Counted from the stretch's first letter, positions 44,646-55,875 are shown. The stretch is DNA of 64,000 nucleotides from Amphibalanus amphitrite (GCF_019059575.1 NW_024881519.1:806001-870000), one strand, 5' to 3'. Numbers and translations are program-made. Notes: generated from the sequence alone by a model not told the origin.

Positions 44646-44796
44646 AAAACAGGGTCGTGCAGGTGTTGTTTTGACGAACTGACGCTAAGGAAGGTGGAGG
44701 CGGGGGAAGGATATGGTTGGGACAGAGCACAGTCAAGCGAGAGCGCTTGAGCGTGGCGAGTGTATGTATACGAAGTTCTCCATGGCATACAGGAAT

Positions 44797-45055
44797 CCCA
44801 GTAAACATGCCGACGTCGGCCCGACGTCGGCCGACGTCGGGATGACGTCGGCAACTCGGCATCGGCATGCCGACGTCGGCCCGACGTCGGTCCAACCTCG
44901 GCACGACGTCGGCTGGATGTCGGATATGCCCGCATGTACCGACGTCCAGCCGAGGTCCAGCCGACGTCGGGCCGACGTCGGACCGAGATCAATTTCTGAG
45001 ATCCAGCCGACGTCGGGCCGACGTCGGGGCGACGTCGGACGGACATCAGCCGCTG
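44797..45055. mobile_element. GACGTCGG foldback MITE, copy 3, right end missing
   Basis: CCCAGTAAACATGCCGACGT start followed by GACGTCGG units in both directions; the closing TTTACTGGG is not found. Confidence 0.7.
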
Positions 45056-45123
45056 TTTTGACCGTTAAAATAATATAAAATACATGTTTCATGTTTCATA
45101 AAGAACTTCTGTATTCAAAATAT

Positions 45124-45600
45124 CATCAGGAAACTCAAATCTTCCTCCACGCCGCAACCCCCTAATCCGGATTGGACGGGAAACTTTATCCCATTTGGGA
45201 TTGCCCGTAAGCCGAGCTCGCCCGTAGCCGGGTGCGATGGGTGCTTGGGGGCTGCTCGGCCTATCCTTTGGTCAGGCTCAGCCCCGGCAACGCACCAGGG
45301 CCGGGCCCAGTTCATACCTACAGAAAGGCCAGTCGGCAAGTGTCACTTTGCCAAAGTGCCACTTATCAAAGGGACACTTTGGGAAACGTTGGTGCAGGTG
45401 TGTAAGAGTGGCTATATGAATCCATTGTGGGGTCGCCCTTTCCAATAAGTGTCACGTAACAGCAATGGGACTAGGGACTCTATATGAACTGGACCCAGGG
45501 TGCTCGCCAAGAAGACCAATGTCTCCATCCTATCATCCTTCCGGCTCTGAAATGGTCTTGTCAGACCGAAAGGGCATAACCCAACAAAACAAACTAATTC
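45124..45600 (+). repeat. Dispersed repeat V, copy 2, with AAGTGTCAC palindrome unit inside
   Basis: Starts CTCAAATCTTCCTCCACGCC and ends AACCCAACAAAACAAAC. Relative to the 5.4-kb copy it holds an extra stretch 45338-45515 that begins with the AAGTGTCACTTTG palindrome. Confidence 0.55.
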
Positions 45601-45608
45601 CGCTATCT

Positions 45609-45681
45609 GGCTGCGTGGTGTAGTGGTTAGCGCACTAACCTCGCGTTCAAATGACACGGGGTTCGAAACCCATCGCCGGAT
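45609..45681 (+). repeat. tRNA-derived SINE head, copy 2
   Basis: Same A box as 18453-18526; the B box reads GGTTCGAAACC, one base off. Confidence 0.65.
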
Positions 45682-45773
45682 GACGCTTTTGGCGTGTTGT
45701 CCCAGTAAACATGCCGACGTCGGCGACTGGGGGACCCGAATCCCGCCGCCGGTTGATATTTTTGGCGCGTTGT

Positions 45774-46008
45774 CCCAATAAACATACCGACGTCGGCCCC
45801 GTCGGTCCAACGACAAACGATCTCGTCAACCTCGGCAAACGACCTCGGCCCGACGTCGGCTCGACGTCGGCTGGACTTCGGCTGGACGTCGGAACATGCG
45901 GGCATATCCGACGTCCAGCCGATGTCGGGCCGAGCTTGAACCGACGTTTGGCCGACGTCGGGCCGAGCCTCGGCCCGACGTCGGACCGACGTCGGCATGT
46001 TTACTGGG
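45774..46008. mobile_element. GACGTCGG foldback MITE, copy 2
   Basis: Ends CCCAATAAACATACCGACG and GGCATGTTTACTGGG; interior of GACGTCGG units. Confidence 0.75.
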
Positions 46009-46015
46009 TATATAT

Positions 46016-46445
46016 CCCTCGCTGGACCTACTTTTTTCAAAATACGCGCTGGTCGAGGGGCGGGGGAGGGCGGGGGGCGGGTACGGCCCACCCCTCGCCG
46101 TGTCACCCCTGGTGGAGCTAGCGCGTCGCGGAAAAAAAAAAACGAGCGTGAGCACCGTTATGAGACGCGAAGCTGGTGCTCGTTTTTAGGTTCCTAGCTC
46201 AACCGTTGACCTCTGAGGTCATGTCAGGTGCTCCAAGGTACGGTTCTGTTTTTGGTGAATAGCTTTGCCAAAAACGGCAACAGAGCCGCGATTTTGGCAG
46301 CATCGTGTTCGAATCGCGCAGGTGCATAGAGCTATATACTTTTTGTTTGGATGAGGTCAACTCGTTGTCCTCGGGTCTCGGTCAGGTCAGGCCCTCAGGC
46401 TACTAAATTCGTTAAAGGAGGTCATGTTGCTTATCATTCGATGCG
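46016..46445. mobile_element. TTAA element family B, left-end fragment
   Basis: CCCTCGCTGGACC start, G/C hairpin near 46.05-46.09 kb, then the family B order (compare 5230-5400 and 5720-5980). The TTAA has decayed to ATAT and the right part is absent. Confidence 0.65.
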
Positions 46446-46675
46446 AACACCTACCATTTACTGGACATTGCATCTCAAAGTGTCCAATCCTTCCTGTCCA
46501 TGTTTATGCCTGATAAACAATGATAGCAGCAGAACGAGCCAGCTGATTAAAATGATGAGGAGGTGAAGAAAGTTTGTCTGAGTGTTCAATTGAAAATGTA
46601 TTTGTTGATTGTGAAATGTGAATACAATTAAATTAGTTTGTGTTATCAAATAAAGTACATAAATACAAAATTGTT
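46446..46675. other. Unassigned AT-rich spacer
   Basis: No gene or repeat recognised. Confidence 0.4.
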
Positions 46676-48740
46676 TTAACATGCGCAGTTGAAGGGAGGG
46701 GGGGGGCGGATTTCGCCCACCCCTCCTGTTTTTCGCCAATAACTCGCGCCGCAACCTTAATATTGATGTGAAATTTCGGCTACCTGTCCAGTATTGAATT
46801 ATTAATCTTCTCGCGCAAGAATTAAGAAAATCGGTTCATAACTTTTCTAGTAATAGCGGTGTAAAGTCAAACATCCTGCCGCCGCGGCGGCGCGGCAGCC
46901 GGCGCCGCCGTTATGCGCCGCCTGAATTGTAGACTGTGCCGGGGTGGGATGGTTCAGTATTTACATCGCGCTCCTTAGCGCTGATTATAGTTGAAACACG
47001 TCAAATTTTGTGAGAAGGGTAAGAAATGTACAGGCAATTGTATGGTAAAAAAGTTCTGAAAACCGGCGGTAAAAACTTGAGTTATGAGTGTGTAAACACA
47101 AAATTGTGATTGCCGCGTTTTCCGCGTCGGCCGATCCCGTTCCAGCCGGCAACATCTTACCCTTAGCAGGCTTCTAAATGCCATATTTATTGTTGGATTA
47201 TCTAGAAATTCACCATACATACTCGCAAATGTATTTTCTTTCGTGTAGTGGAGGAAAAAAGGAAATCAGCTGGAAACTTTCTCAGTTATCGGCGTGTAAA
47301 CGCAAAATAGTCGCTCACATGGCAGATTTGACCACAGTTGACCTCATTTGACCTTGAAAATATTAACCCGCGCCCTGGTAGGGTCTGTTTATAACGCGAC
47401 CTGGTGGGGGGGGGGCTATTTTTTGCCCCCCCCCCTCGTATCTCCGAAACTACTGGACGGATCCGCGAAATTCGAATGGCGTTCGAAAGGCGTGTCAAAT
47501 TTGTCGAAGGAAACCAAATTTCATCAACCTCGGGGTCACCGATGACGTCACAGGTCAGGTCAAAGATGAAATGTTTCACCGTTCACGGGTCATCTAGGGG
47601 ATGCGCTATAACACCGAAGAAGACGCGTTTCGTCGAGAATCAGCGATAGGGCGTCAGTTGCCTAGTACATATGTTGCTATAAGAGGTCACTGACATTACC
47701 AGGTCAGGTCACAGGTCAGGTCACCAAGGGTCACAGGTCAGGTCACATGAACCTAACTTTAGGTGCTAAGGTTGTGCAATGCATGTTTTATGGCCAATTT
47801 TTCATTTTCAACTCAATGGTGTTGGTGATAAGACTATCAGATACGGCTTAGGTCACTTTCTGGTGAAGGTCAGGTCAAGGTCAGGTCAAAAAAGGTCAAA
47901 TTTTAAAGTTGATAGTTTTGCATAAAATGGGTATTGATTCGATGCAGCTCGTCACGGGGAGTCTAATGGTGGTCTTTGTTTTGCGCTACGGAGTCTAGAA
48001 TTGCTAGCAATTGAGTTTGAAAATTTGACGTCATCAATTTGAACAGTTTTTTCGCTCTAACTTCGCAAAAAAAGAGGTATCAATCTCAAATTTAGTATGT
48101 GGATAGAAAGTGGTAAGGACCATCACATGTATTCTGGTTTTTGCGAAATTCAAAAAGCTTTTTGGATTTTTCGGCTATTATATTTAAAAAATCTATTTTT
48201 TGATTTTTGGGGGTCAGAATCCAAAAATTTCAAACATCCGAGATAGCAGTTTTGTAGCCCTGTCAATTCTACAGCTTTTATGTTTTATCGTTTTCTGTAT
48301 TTGCAAAGCTATAGGCCTGACAGCTCTTCCCGCGAAACCCTTTTTTGGGTCGAAAACGGCAGAACATGACATCACTCTTACGTCATTTCCGGCCAACCTA
48401 TCATAGCTTTTGGATTTTTTTTTTGGTCACAATGTGTAAAATTGATGTCCGGGAGAGTACTGAAAGTTTGGTGACGATCGGCGCAGCGGTTCTGGAGATA
48501 TATCGAAACGTCTGGAGGGGGGGGGGGGGCAAAAAATAGCCCCCCCCCCACCAGGGCGCTGGTTAACCTAGGGTCATGGAATTCACACACAACAGAGTTC
48601 CCCAGTGCCCCCACCCATCCTCCAAATTTCGTCTTTCTAGCTTCAGTGGGAGCTGAGATCTTAGGGGGGGGGGGGCGATATCCGCCCCCCTTCCACAGGG
48701 CGTAGTACTCGCACCCTTCCATTGTGCGTGTTGGGCATTA
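46676..48740. mobile_element. TTAA element family D, with a nested family E element
   Basis: TTAACATGCGCAGTTGAAGG at the left; the reverse complement of the right end reads AACACGCACAATGGAAGGG. G-run/C-run hairpins with GCGGATTTCGC or GCGATATCCGC loops lie inside both ends. The right TTAA is degraded. A family D right end is also found near 39.94-40.02 kb. Confidence 0.6.
47363..48566. mobile_element. TTAA element, family E (CCCGCGCCCTGGT ends), complete
   Basis: TTAA at 47363-47366 and 48563-48566, ends CCCGCGCCCTGGT and ACCAGGGCGCTGG. Both ends have a hairpin of G run, CTATTTTTTGC or CAAAAAATAGC, and C run. Several AGGTCAGGTCA tandems lie near 47.7 and 47.87 kb. Confidence 0.88.
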
Positions 48741-49625
48741 ATCAATCGTGAGCAGGGGTGGGAAAAGTTCAGTCTCACAACCACGTGACAGCGGCCCCAA
48801 TCTTATCTTGAAGAATCTTTGCGGTGGCTGCCGGCCGTGTAATCGGTCGTATTTGTATTGGCACGCGCGCCGCTTTGTGTGACAATATTGTGACGGGCTT
48901 ATTGTAACTCTCGCCGGCCAAGGGAGGGGGGGCGTGTGCCGCCCCCCAATAGGGGTTTTTCGCGATAGCTCCGAACACGCTAGCGATAGAGAGAAGAAAC
49001 CTGGCATACCTGACGTTTCATTCAAGCCGGATCTTTTGACGCCAACTGCATTTTCGGGTCAGAACAGGTCACTGACTGACGTCATAAGTGAACCTCTGCA
49101 CGGTCCTCAGATGTCGCAACTTCAAAACGCCCTCACTGCCAGAGGAGTTTTCATAGGGAAATGAAACTTGCAGGATCTAGTATCACTTACGAGTCTCACA
49201 ACTTGTATATCTCGGATTTTTCCTAAAGTTCATATGAGGTCAGGTCATTTTCGTGACCTCACCATTATAAGTCAATGGGGAAAAATAAAAGCTGCTACTC
49301 TGGCGCCGGGAACGATCTCAAAACGATCTCCTTTTTGTGTTACTTTAAAAGCATAGGGAAATGAAAACAGGTTCCTCGCCCTTTCTGTACCGTTTCCGAT
49401 TATTCTTCGGTAAAGGTATGTTTTCGCGAGGATTATAAGGGTGACCGAGATGTGACCATGAAGGGCATTCCACTAAATACACCTTAGACGTCAATGTTGT
49501 GTGCTACTAGGGAACGATCGTCCGAATTTGTTTCATTCAAATGCTACGGTCTCGATAAGCTTAGTAAAAAAACGTCTCCTAATTATGATAACAACCTCAC
49601 GAGACAAGCCGGGAATCGTCTGGCC
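48650..49625. repeat. Inverted copy of the composite at 39.06-40.1 kb
   Basis: Family D end, X-like module, family B right end and one arm of the long-TIR element follow each other here in the reverse order of 39.06-40.02 kb, with the same internal junctions. Confidence 0.8.
48908..49345. mobile_element. TTAA element family B fragment (reverse)
   Basis: Starts TGTAACTCTCGCCGGCC, a decayed TTAACCCTCGCCGGCC, then family B in reverse, cut at 49.34 kb as in the 39-kb copy. Confidence 0.7.
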
Positions 49626-49702
49626 TAACGCATTTAGAAGTTATTGGCGAAAAACGGGAGGGGGGCGGATTTTGCCCCCCCCCCCAGCGGGGCGCGGGTT
49701 AA
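49626..49702. mobile_element. Family A-like TTAA right-end fragment
   Basis: GTTATTGGCGAAAAACGGG, G/C hairpin and GGGGCGCGGGTTAA with TTAA at 49699-49702; the rest of the element is missing. Confidence 0.6.
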
Positions 49703-50390
49703 ACCCCTTTAACACGCGCACCGACAGGGGTCTGCGCCAACTCCGCAACGACGCACTATGGTTGGAAACGGCCTCACGGATGGCCATGGGCAATTTCGGA
49801 ATATGTGTATATTTGGGGTGTCATTCTGTTGGAAATTGATGAAATGTTTTGAATTGGGCAGAAAAAATATTTAGTTGCGCATTTAGTCTTCATTATCGTA
49901 CGTGGAATCGGGAGTTTCTGATAGTGGCTTTTTTGGTGCGCCGTCAAAGGTTTAAACAACCGCGCTGATGATAGCGTGTAGCGTACCTCAATGACGTTGT
50001 AAGACGGGATTTCCATATATCAAAATAATCCTTGTTATGTTGGCTATCGAGTGGAGTGACTCTTTTTCCCATGCGTGCTCAAAATCAGGAACGGCATTGC
50101 ATTCTGTTTGCAGTGTCACCACAGCAACATTTGCAAAATTACGTTTATGTTTCATTGGACGTACAAAAAGTTCTCCATCGACCTCCATTGAGCTTTTTGG
50201 CAGAATAAATCTCTGTTCAATTCTGCGTAAGGGGAACCTAAAAGCAAACTGCGCACTTGTGCGCAAAATCGTCCGTGAAGCTTCATCTCCCGAGGCGTAC
50301 CATACCTGTCGCTTCGTTAGCACCAGGTCGGCTCGTCAGTCGTGCAATCGCTTATCCTAATAAATGATGGTAAGAAGCAGGGTTGCGGAG
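49703..50390. other. Unassigned region; one open stretch of unknown nature
   Basis: A stretch near 49.755-49.79 kb (GGCCTCACGGATGGCC) recurs inverted at 57.63-57.66 kb. The minus strand 49988-50323 has 111 open codons (AFRFPLRRIEQRF, VPDFEHAWEKESL) with protein-like composition, but I recognise no family and see no splice or start context. It may be a transposon gene remnant or a host exon. Confidence 0.3.
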
Positions 50391-50394
50391 TCGT

Positions 50395-50675
50395 GGTGGC
50401 GCCAAATCCGACTCCGACTACAACTCCGACTCCTGACTCGTTGCCATGACTCCGGGCGACTCTGTCTCCGACTCCGGACCCCTGCCAGTGTTTCGGAGTC
50501 GTGATGGAGCTGTTCCGATTCGGACCGACTCCGACTTCCACTGCGGGCTCCTGACCGACCCCGACTCCGACTCCGACTCCTGGCTCGTTGCCACGACTCT
50601 GGGCGACTCTGACTCCGACTCTGACTCCGACTCCGACTCTGACTCCGACTCTGACTTCGACTCTGCACCCCTCGT
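50395..50675. repeat. GACTCC hexamer repeat
   Basis: Degenerate (GACTCC)n with inverted pieces such as GTTTCGGAGTCGTGATGG. The Ser-Asp repeat in one frame is an artefact. Similar GAGTCTGACTC text occurs at 33.17-33.24 kb. Confidence 0.9.
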
Positions 50676-50783
50676 AAGAAGTAACTGCTCGCCGCTGCAC
50701 CTGGAGTATGGATATCGTGCAAACGTGTATGGATATCCTGGAGTATGGATATGGATATCCACTGACAGAACAGACATACAGAC

Positions 50784-51183
50784 TAGAGGTGGCAAAATGT
50801 GGACCCGAGGACCCGGTCCAAAGAACCAGTCTGGACCCATATGGGTCCAGACCGGTTCCTGGAAATTTTTTCTGACGGGTCCAACCGGGTCTTACCATAA
50901 ACTATACATCTTGCACACTACCTACACATTATTACAAAATATGAAGGGAATTAAGTGAATGTTTCTTTGCACACAATAGCTCACAAGTATTCCCAGTGGG
51001 AAATAGGCTGTTTTACATGATGCAACTAATGATTCCTACAAGTAGTTTGTATTAATTGACTTTTGGGGAACGGGTCCAACTGGTTCCGGTTCCAACTAAG
51101 ACCGGGTCCGACTGGTTCCAGAAATGTTCAGCCGGGTCTGGTTCGAGTCTGGTTCCCAAAAGTTTCATCTTTTGCCACCTCTA
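50784..51183. mobile_element. hAT MITE (TAGAGGTGGCAAAA TIRs), 400 bp
   Basis: TAGAGGTGGCAAAA at the left, TTTTGCCACCTCTA at the right, flanked by a perfect 8-bp duplication ATACAGAC (50776-50783, 51184-51191). The interior repeats CCGGGTCC/GGTTCC motifs in both orientations. No gene. Confidence 0.93.
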
Positions 51184-51199
51184 ATACAGACAGGCCGTA

Positions 51200-51865
51200 A
51201 ACGCCATTATACTGCCAATACCATGGCAAATCAAATGGCTATCTATGATTTTTGATCATCTTTCTGCATTTTCCAAAATCTTGAACTGAATGTTGGCAAT
51301 TTCTCGTGACTACTTCACGACCATGATGCATGCATTTCTGAAATTGATCTTTTTTCAGCCAACCACGTACTCGTACTTGATAAAATGAATGTCACCATCG
51401 TGTTCTACGCCCAAAAGTACCCATAAAACATGTGTCATGGGCTGCGAATAGGTACCAGTTTTAATTTTCGGGGTTATGTGCTTACCTGATTGACCTGACT
51501 TTGAACCTGGCCTATATTTGACTGACCCCTACATGGATCTGACACTCTTTTAGCACTTATATGAAGGGTTGTGACAGTTGTGACAGAGTTTATGACGAGA
51601 GGCACCGATTGCGAGGTTTTAAAGTCCATGCTACTGAAAGCCCGATTTCAAGTGTTTGACCTGACCTTGACCCGACCTGTGACCTCGAAATTCAACTTTT
51701 AAGTATTCATGTGAATCGTCTCGTCGCGTTCTTCTTTCATTTGCCGCCTCGTGCGTTTCGCTGCGCCTATTTGTTCGCGAGTTATCGGCTGGGGGCGTTA
51801 AACGCCCCCCCCCCCTCCCCCGGCAAACGGCGGGTGGGGAAATACCCCAGCAACTGCCGGGTTAA
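51200..51865. mobile_element. TTAA element family G, right-end portion
   Basis: Ends CAACTGCCGGGTTAA (TTAA 51862-51865), preceded by the hairpin GGGGGCGTTAAACGCCCC. The AGGTCA-like spacing is present but weaker; the left end is not found. Confidence 0.55.
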
Positions 51866-52671
51866 TCTGACGCATTTTTTTTGTCATTTGATGTAGAGTT
51901 CTGCACGGCTGCAATTTTCCACAGCCTAGCCGCCCCGCAGCCGTGGCTCCACAGCCACAGCCGCCCACAGCCGTGGCAAACTGTGGGCAGCCAGCCGTCA
52001 GCCGGCCGTGGATACTTTCAATGAAATGCAACCAAATAGTATATAATAAGTTGTTTTTAGTTGAAACATATAGCCAAAAGCACATTGCGATGGGCTATAG
52101 ATTCTCAAGCTCATGAAGCATCATAGGTTAAGTGGTTGTGTATCTGGCTTTAGGCCGAAGGCCTGAAGCCTGGTGCGCATTGCATGCCTACACAAGCCCT
52201 TGCAAGGGGTTAAGAAAGATGGGTAGGTAGGTACACTCGGGGGCAGATTGATGTTCTACAACTCTTTATCCACCGGGCTCCTATGGCTCAGCATTGGCAG
52301 CAGCCGTCTGGTACCGGTAGACTGTTCCGCTTCACTTACTTGTCAAGCGGCACAGCCTACCCACACCGTATGCCACCGGTCTGGGTCGGTGGCTGAAAGG
52401 CGATGTGGGCCGCCTGTGACGTCAGCGCAGCGGTGAGGGCCGAGCCCGGAGGCATGGCTCGGGTCGGCGCGGCGCGGCGGCTGGCGAGGGCTGGGGAGTG
52501 AGGTGGGGTGGGAGCACGGACATCGCGCGGCTGAGCGAGTGTAGTTAACTTTCGCGTCTCAAGGCGCCAATTATTCTACCTAACAATTGTGCTAAAGCAG
52601 TTGTTAAAATGTCCTATCCCCAAGACAGCGTCTATCATTCATACTTGTCATGCACATTACGACACACTTAG

Positions 52672-53568
52672 GTAACCCTATTAGTGGCAGGGGGGTTGTT
52701 TTCATCCACCCCTCAGGTTTTTCGGAAATATCTCCGAAACCGCTGAAGCTACGATGCTGAAATTTTCTGACTTTTCCTAAAACTAAATTGGGCACATTCC
52801 CTGAAAATTTCAAGTTCATAACTTTACCAGGGGCGGCTCCAGAGCACTGGGAATTGGGGGGTCCTATTCGTGAAGCGAGTCATTTGGGCGAAGATCACGA
52901 TGCTGATGTATTATAACTGTATGCACCAGTTTTACGAACAGTGAATGAAAGGTATCATGTGATAACATATACAAAGCTATTGTGCATCCTCTTTTGACAC
53001 GTTTTTGCTATAATAGGCGGATCCAGGCGTCCAAAAAGGGGGGTTATGTTTTACCTCCCAACATAGGTGCCCTGACACCGCCTATGCATGACCAATACAA
53101 TTGTAGTCGTTCTCTCATAAGAAAATTGTAACATAACAAGACCGTTACCACACTTTTTAGAAACAGTACCAACAAAAACCTTATTTACTATACTTTTTGT
53201 GTACCCCCAATCTCAATGATCTGTATCCGCCTATGATTTTTGAAAATGCGTATTTTTAGGATTCATGTGAATTCCTGGTTCATCCTCTATCGATCGATAA
53301 AAGTTGCGTTAAGATTGGTTCAGAAACCTGGCCGTGATAAAGTCTAAAATGTATCTGCAATTTGCCCGTTTTTAACCCCTCTACCCCATATTGTTATTTT
53401 TTTAATTTTTATTTTTTAGAAATGTAGATCACGTTGAGCGAAATCGAATGCCGTTTGCATTTTGAAAATCGGCCCGTTAGATCTCGAGATATCCAGGGGG
53501 GGGGGGTCGTAAACAGCCCCCCCTGCCACTAATAGGGGTAGCCAGGAGCCTGCCACTAATAGGGTTAA
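52672..53568. mobile_element. TTAA element, family H (CCCTATTAGTGGCAGG ends)
   Basis: Ends CCCTATTAGTGGCAGG and GCCACTAATAGGG, TTAA intact at 53565-53568 and decayed to GTAA at the left. G/C hairpins lie inside both ends. The last 20 bases are duplicated at the right (53524-53564). A small TAGGCGGATCCAG/CTGTATCCGCCTA MITE-like patch lies at 53014-53233. Confidence 0.8.
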
Positions 53569-53994
53569 ACGTGGCATTGGGACAGCCGATATAATTTATA
53601 TCACACGTGCATCGAGTTGCGGAGCTCATGGTCCACGCGGACCGAAGCACCTACTCAACAATCAATTGCGGAGCTACATTGTTTTTAACAGATAAGTAAC
53701 TATTAAGGCGTTGATTGAGCTCATTGTTGTCTATTATTTCGCACAGCAATCGTCCAGAGACGTGGGAACTGGGGTTTTTGGATTGCGCGGCGTCCCAACT
53801 TTAAGCAACTCTTACCGTTCCTCTAATCACTAATGTGTGGTCGCAGCCACCAATAGCAAACCGTTCCATCTAGGAATATTCCTGGGCATAAATGGGATAA
53901 CGGAGGACACTGATTGGCGATAGTGAAGCATTACCGTCACCACGCGGGGAGGGCAAGCGAGGCAACTTGCTCCCCCTCCCCCTCCCCCTCCCCC

Positions 53995-54085
53995 TCAAAC
54001 CTCCGACCGGGACGGTTCGAACCAGGTTTCTCCAACCGGTTACTCTACGACGCTACCGTGTATCCACTGAGCTGCCGAAACCAGC
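53995..54085 (-). repeat. tRNA-like Pol III promoter, minus strand
   Basis: On the minus strand GCTCAGTGGATACACGG resembles an A box and GGTTCGAACCG a B box at near-tRNA spacing. Probably a SINE or tRNA relic; not a full cloverleaf by eye. Confidence 0.4.
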
Positions 54086-54186
54086 GACCACCCGCCGCGG
54101 TCAAACGCGATCAAATGTCACAATGCTGTCATTGGCGGTCAGCGGGTGAATGTCATTTTGTTTTGTGCAGATGAGGACCATTCTTG

Positions 54187-54265
54187 GTAGCTGAGTGGAT
54201 GAACGCTCGTATCGTGAATTGGCCGGTGGGAGAAGCCCGGTTCGAACCCCCCTGAGCGGCCGACT
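54187..54265 (+). repeat. tRNA-like Pol III promoter, plus strand
   Basis: TAGCTGAGTGGATGAACGC (A box) and GGTTCGAACCC (B box) face away from the minus-strand copy. Flanked by the inverted pair TGGAACGGTTTGCTATTG (54281) and its complement near 53.85 kb. Confidence 0.45.
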
Positions 54266-54332
54266 TTTTGGCTCCTAGTTGGAACGGTTTGCTATTGGGG
54301 GCTGCGATATTAGAGCAACAGTAATAGTCGCT

Positions 54333-55240
54333 CCCTCGCCCGCACATGCCATTTTCCCATCCTAGAACGCATATGGGGGGGGGGGGGGTTGCCACCCCCC
54401 GCGCCATTTCGTTCCTGTTGGAGATAGAGCTTAACGGTAAAGACCAAAAAGATTCTTTGGGAAGAGACGAATCCAATGATACCCAGTTTTACCTTCTCAG
54501 GTCAGTCATTGACCTTCCAGGTCAGGTCAAACTAAAAAATGTTGCTGTTTTGGGTCACCGTTGGATATCAAGTGTGCTGCTTATCAAATACCGATGACGA
54601 TGCTGTTTTCTGGTGCCAAGCCAGCTAGAACCTCTTTGTCACACTACCCGACCATAATTTTGCTGCTGAGGTCATTTCAGGTCAAGTTAGGTCAAGGTCA
54701 GTTATATGTGTTTGTATGTCTGTGTGTGTCTGTGTGTATACTGATGTGTGCACAGATTGTTTTTGGGTCCATATTACATGAAATCATGATCTGAGAAGCT
54801 TTTACCAAAAATGCACTCAAAAAACTTCAAAAAAAGTAAATTCAGCTTGCCTAAAACGCAATTATCTTAGATGACCTAGGTTGACCTTAAACCTGACCTT
54901 GACCCCTGTACATCGTCGAACAACATGTTCCATGATAGGTGGGAGGTAAGACTGGCAAAAAAGGCCGAAATCAGGGTGTCAAAAGCTCATAAGGCCCATG
55001 GCAAACGCAATATGTTGAGAATTGGCCATTTGGGTCATGACATGACCTGACAAACAAGGTCATATCTCCGAAACCAAAAATCACAGAAACTTGAAATTTT
55101 CAGTGGACATCAAGAAAGGATAGAGGAGCAGTTATACGAAAAATCAGCCTTCTAGCTCTAAAAATGTTGAGTGCAGAGCAGAAAGACTACGTGGGGGGGG
55201 GGTGGCAACCACCCCCCCCCCATGTGCGGGCGAGGGTTAA
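54333..55240. mobile_element. TTAA element, family I (CCCTCGCCCGCACATG ends)
   Basis: CCCTCGCCCGCACATG at 54333 and CATGTGCGGGCGAGGGTTAA to 55240; the left TTAA is lost (GCT in place). The hairpins GGGGGGTTGCCACCCCCC and GGGGGTGGCAACCACCCCC are strong. AGGTCAGGTCA motifs are near 54.5 and 54.68 kb. Confidence 0.85.
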
Positions 55241-55875
55241 ATTGGGGCGTTGGCTGCGGCAATACTCATAACCCCCAGTTCCCACGTCTCTGGACGATTG
55301 CCGTGCGAAACAATAGACACCAATCTGCTCAATCAAGGCCTTAATACTAATATGTTATACAAAATATAGCTCCGCACCTCGATGCACGAGTGACATAAGT
55401 TCTATCGGCTGTCCCATTGCCACGCTTAAGTGTGTCGTAATGTGCATTGCAAGTATGATGATAGGCGCTGTCTTGGGGATAGGACATTTTAACAATTCTT
55501 CTTTAGCACAATTGTTAGGTAGAATAATTGGCGCCCTGAGACGCGGAAGTTAACTACACTCGCTCAGCCGCGCGATGTCCGTGCTCCCACCCCACCTCAC
55601 TCCCCAGCCCTCGCCAGCCGCCGCGCCGCGCCGACCCGAGCCATGCCTCCGGGCTAGGCCTTCACCGCTGCGCTAACGTCACAGGCGGCCCACATCACCT
55701 TCCAGCCACCGACCCAGACCGGTGTCATACGGGTGGGTAGGCTGTGCCGCTTGACAAGTAAGTGAAGCGGCACAGTCTACCGGTACCAGGCGGCTGCTGC
55801 CAATGCTGAGCCATAGGAACCCGGTGGATAAAGAGTTGTAGAACATCAATCTGCCCCCGAGTGTACCTACATCAA

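Larger units (their letters stand above)
45338..46008. repeat. Composite repeat unit, copy 2
   Basis: Direct repeat of 18182-18829 with scattered differences. Here it is flanked by repeat V on the left and a family B TTAA element on the right, not by telomere repeats. Confidence 0.85.
52227..55875. mobile_element. Second foldback element, arms about 690 bp
   Basis: The arm 52227-52671 plus 53569-53800 is mirrored by 55265-55875 (GTACACTCGGGGGCAGATTG and its complement at the outer edges). The left arm is split by a TTAA element; the right arm has the empty TTAA at 55426-55429. The centre holds tRNA-like sequences and another TTAA element. The GC-rich outer half of the arm is conserved between the copies. 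Confidence 0.85.

Noticed and set aside
44428-46155. Open frames with repeated DVGPTSA-like residues
   Set aside because: They are translations of GACGTCGG foldback repeats, found in both strands and several frames.
50418-50958. Ser-Asp or Ser-Glu repeat proteins
   Set aside because: Hexamer GACTCC repeat; no flanking gene structure.
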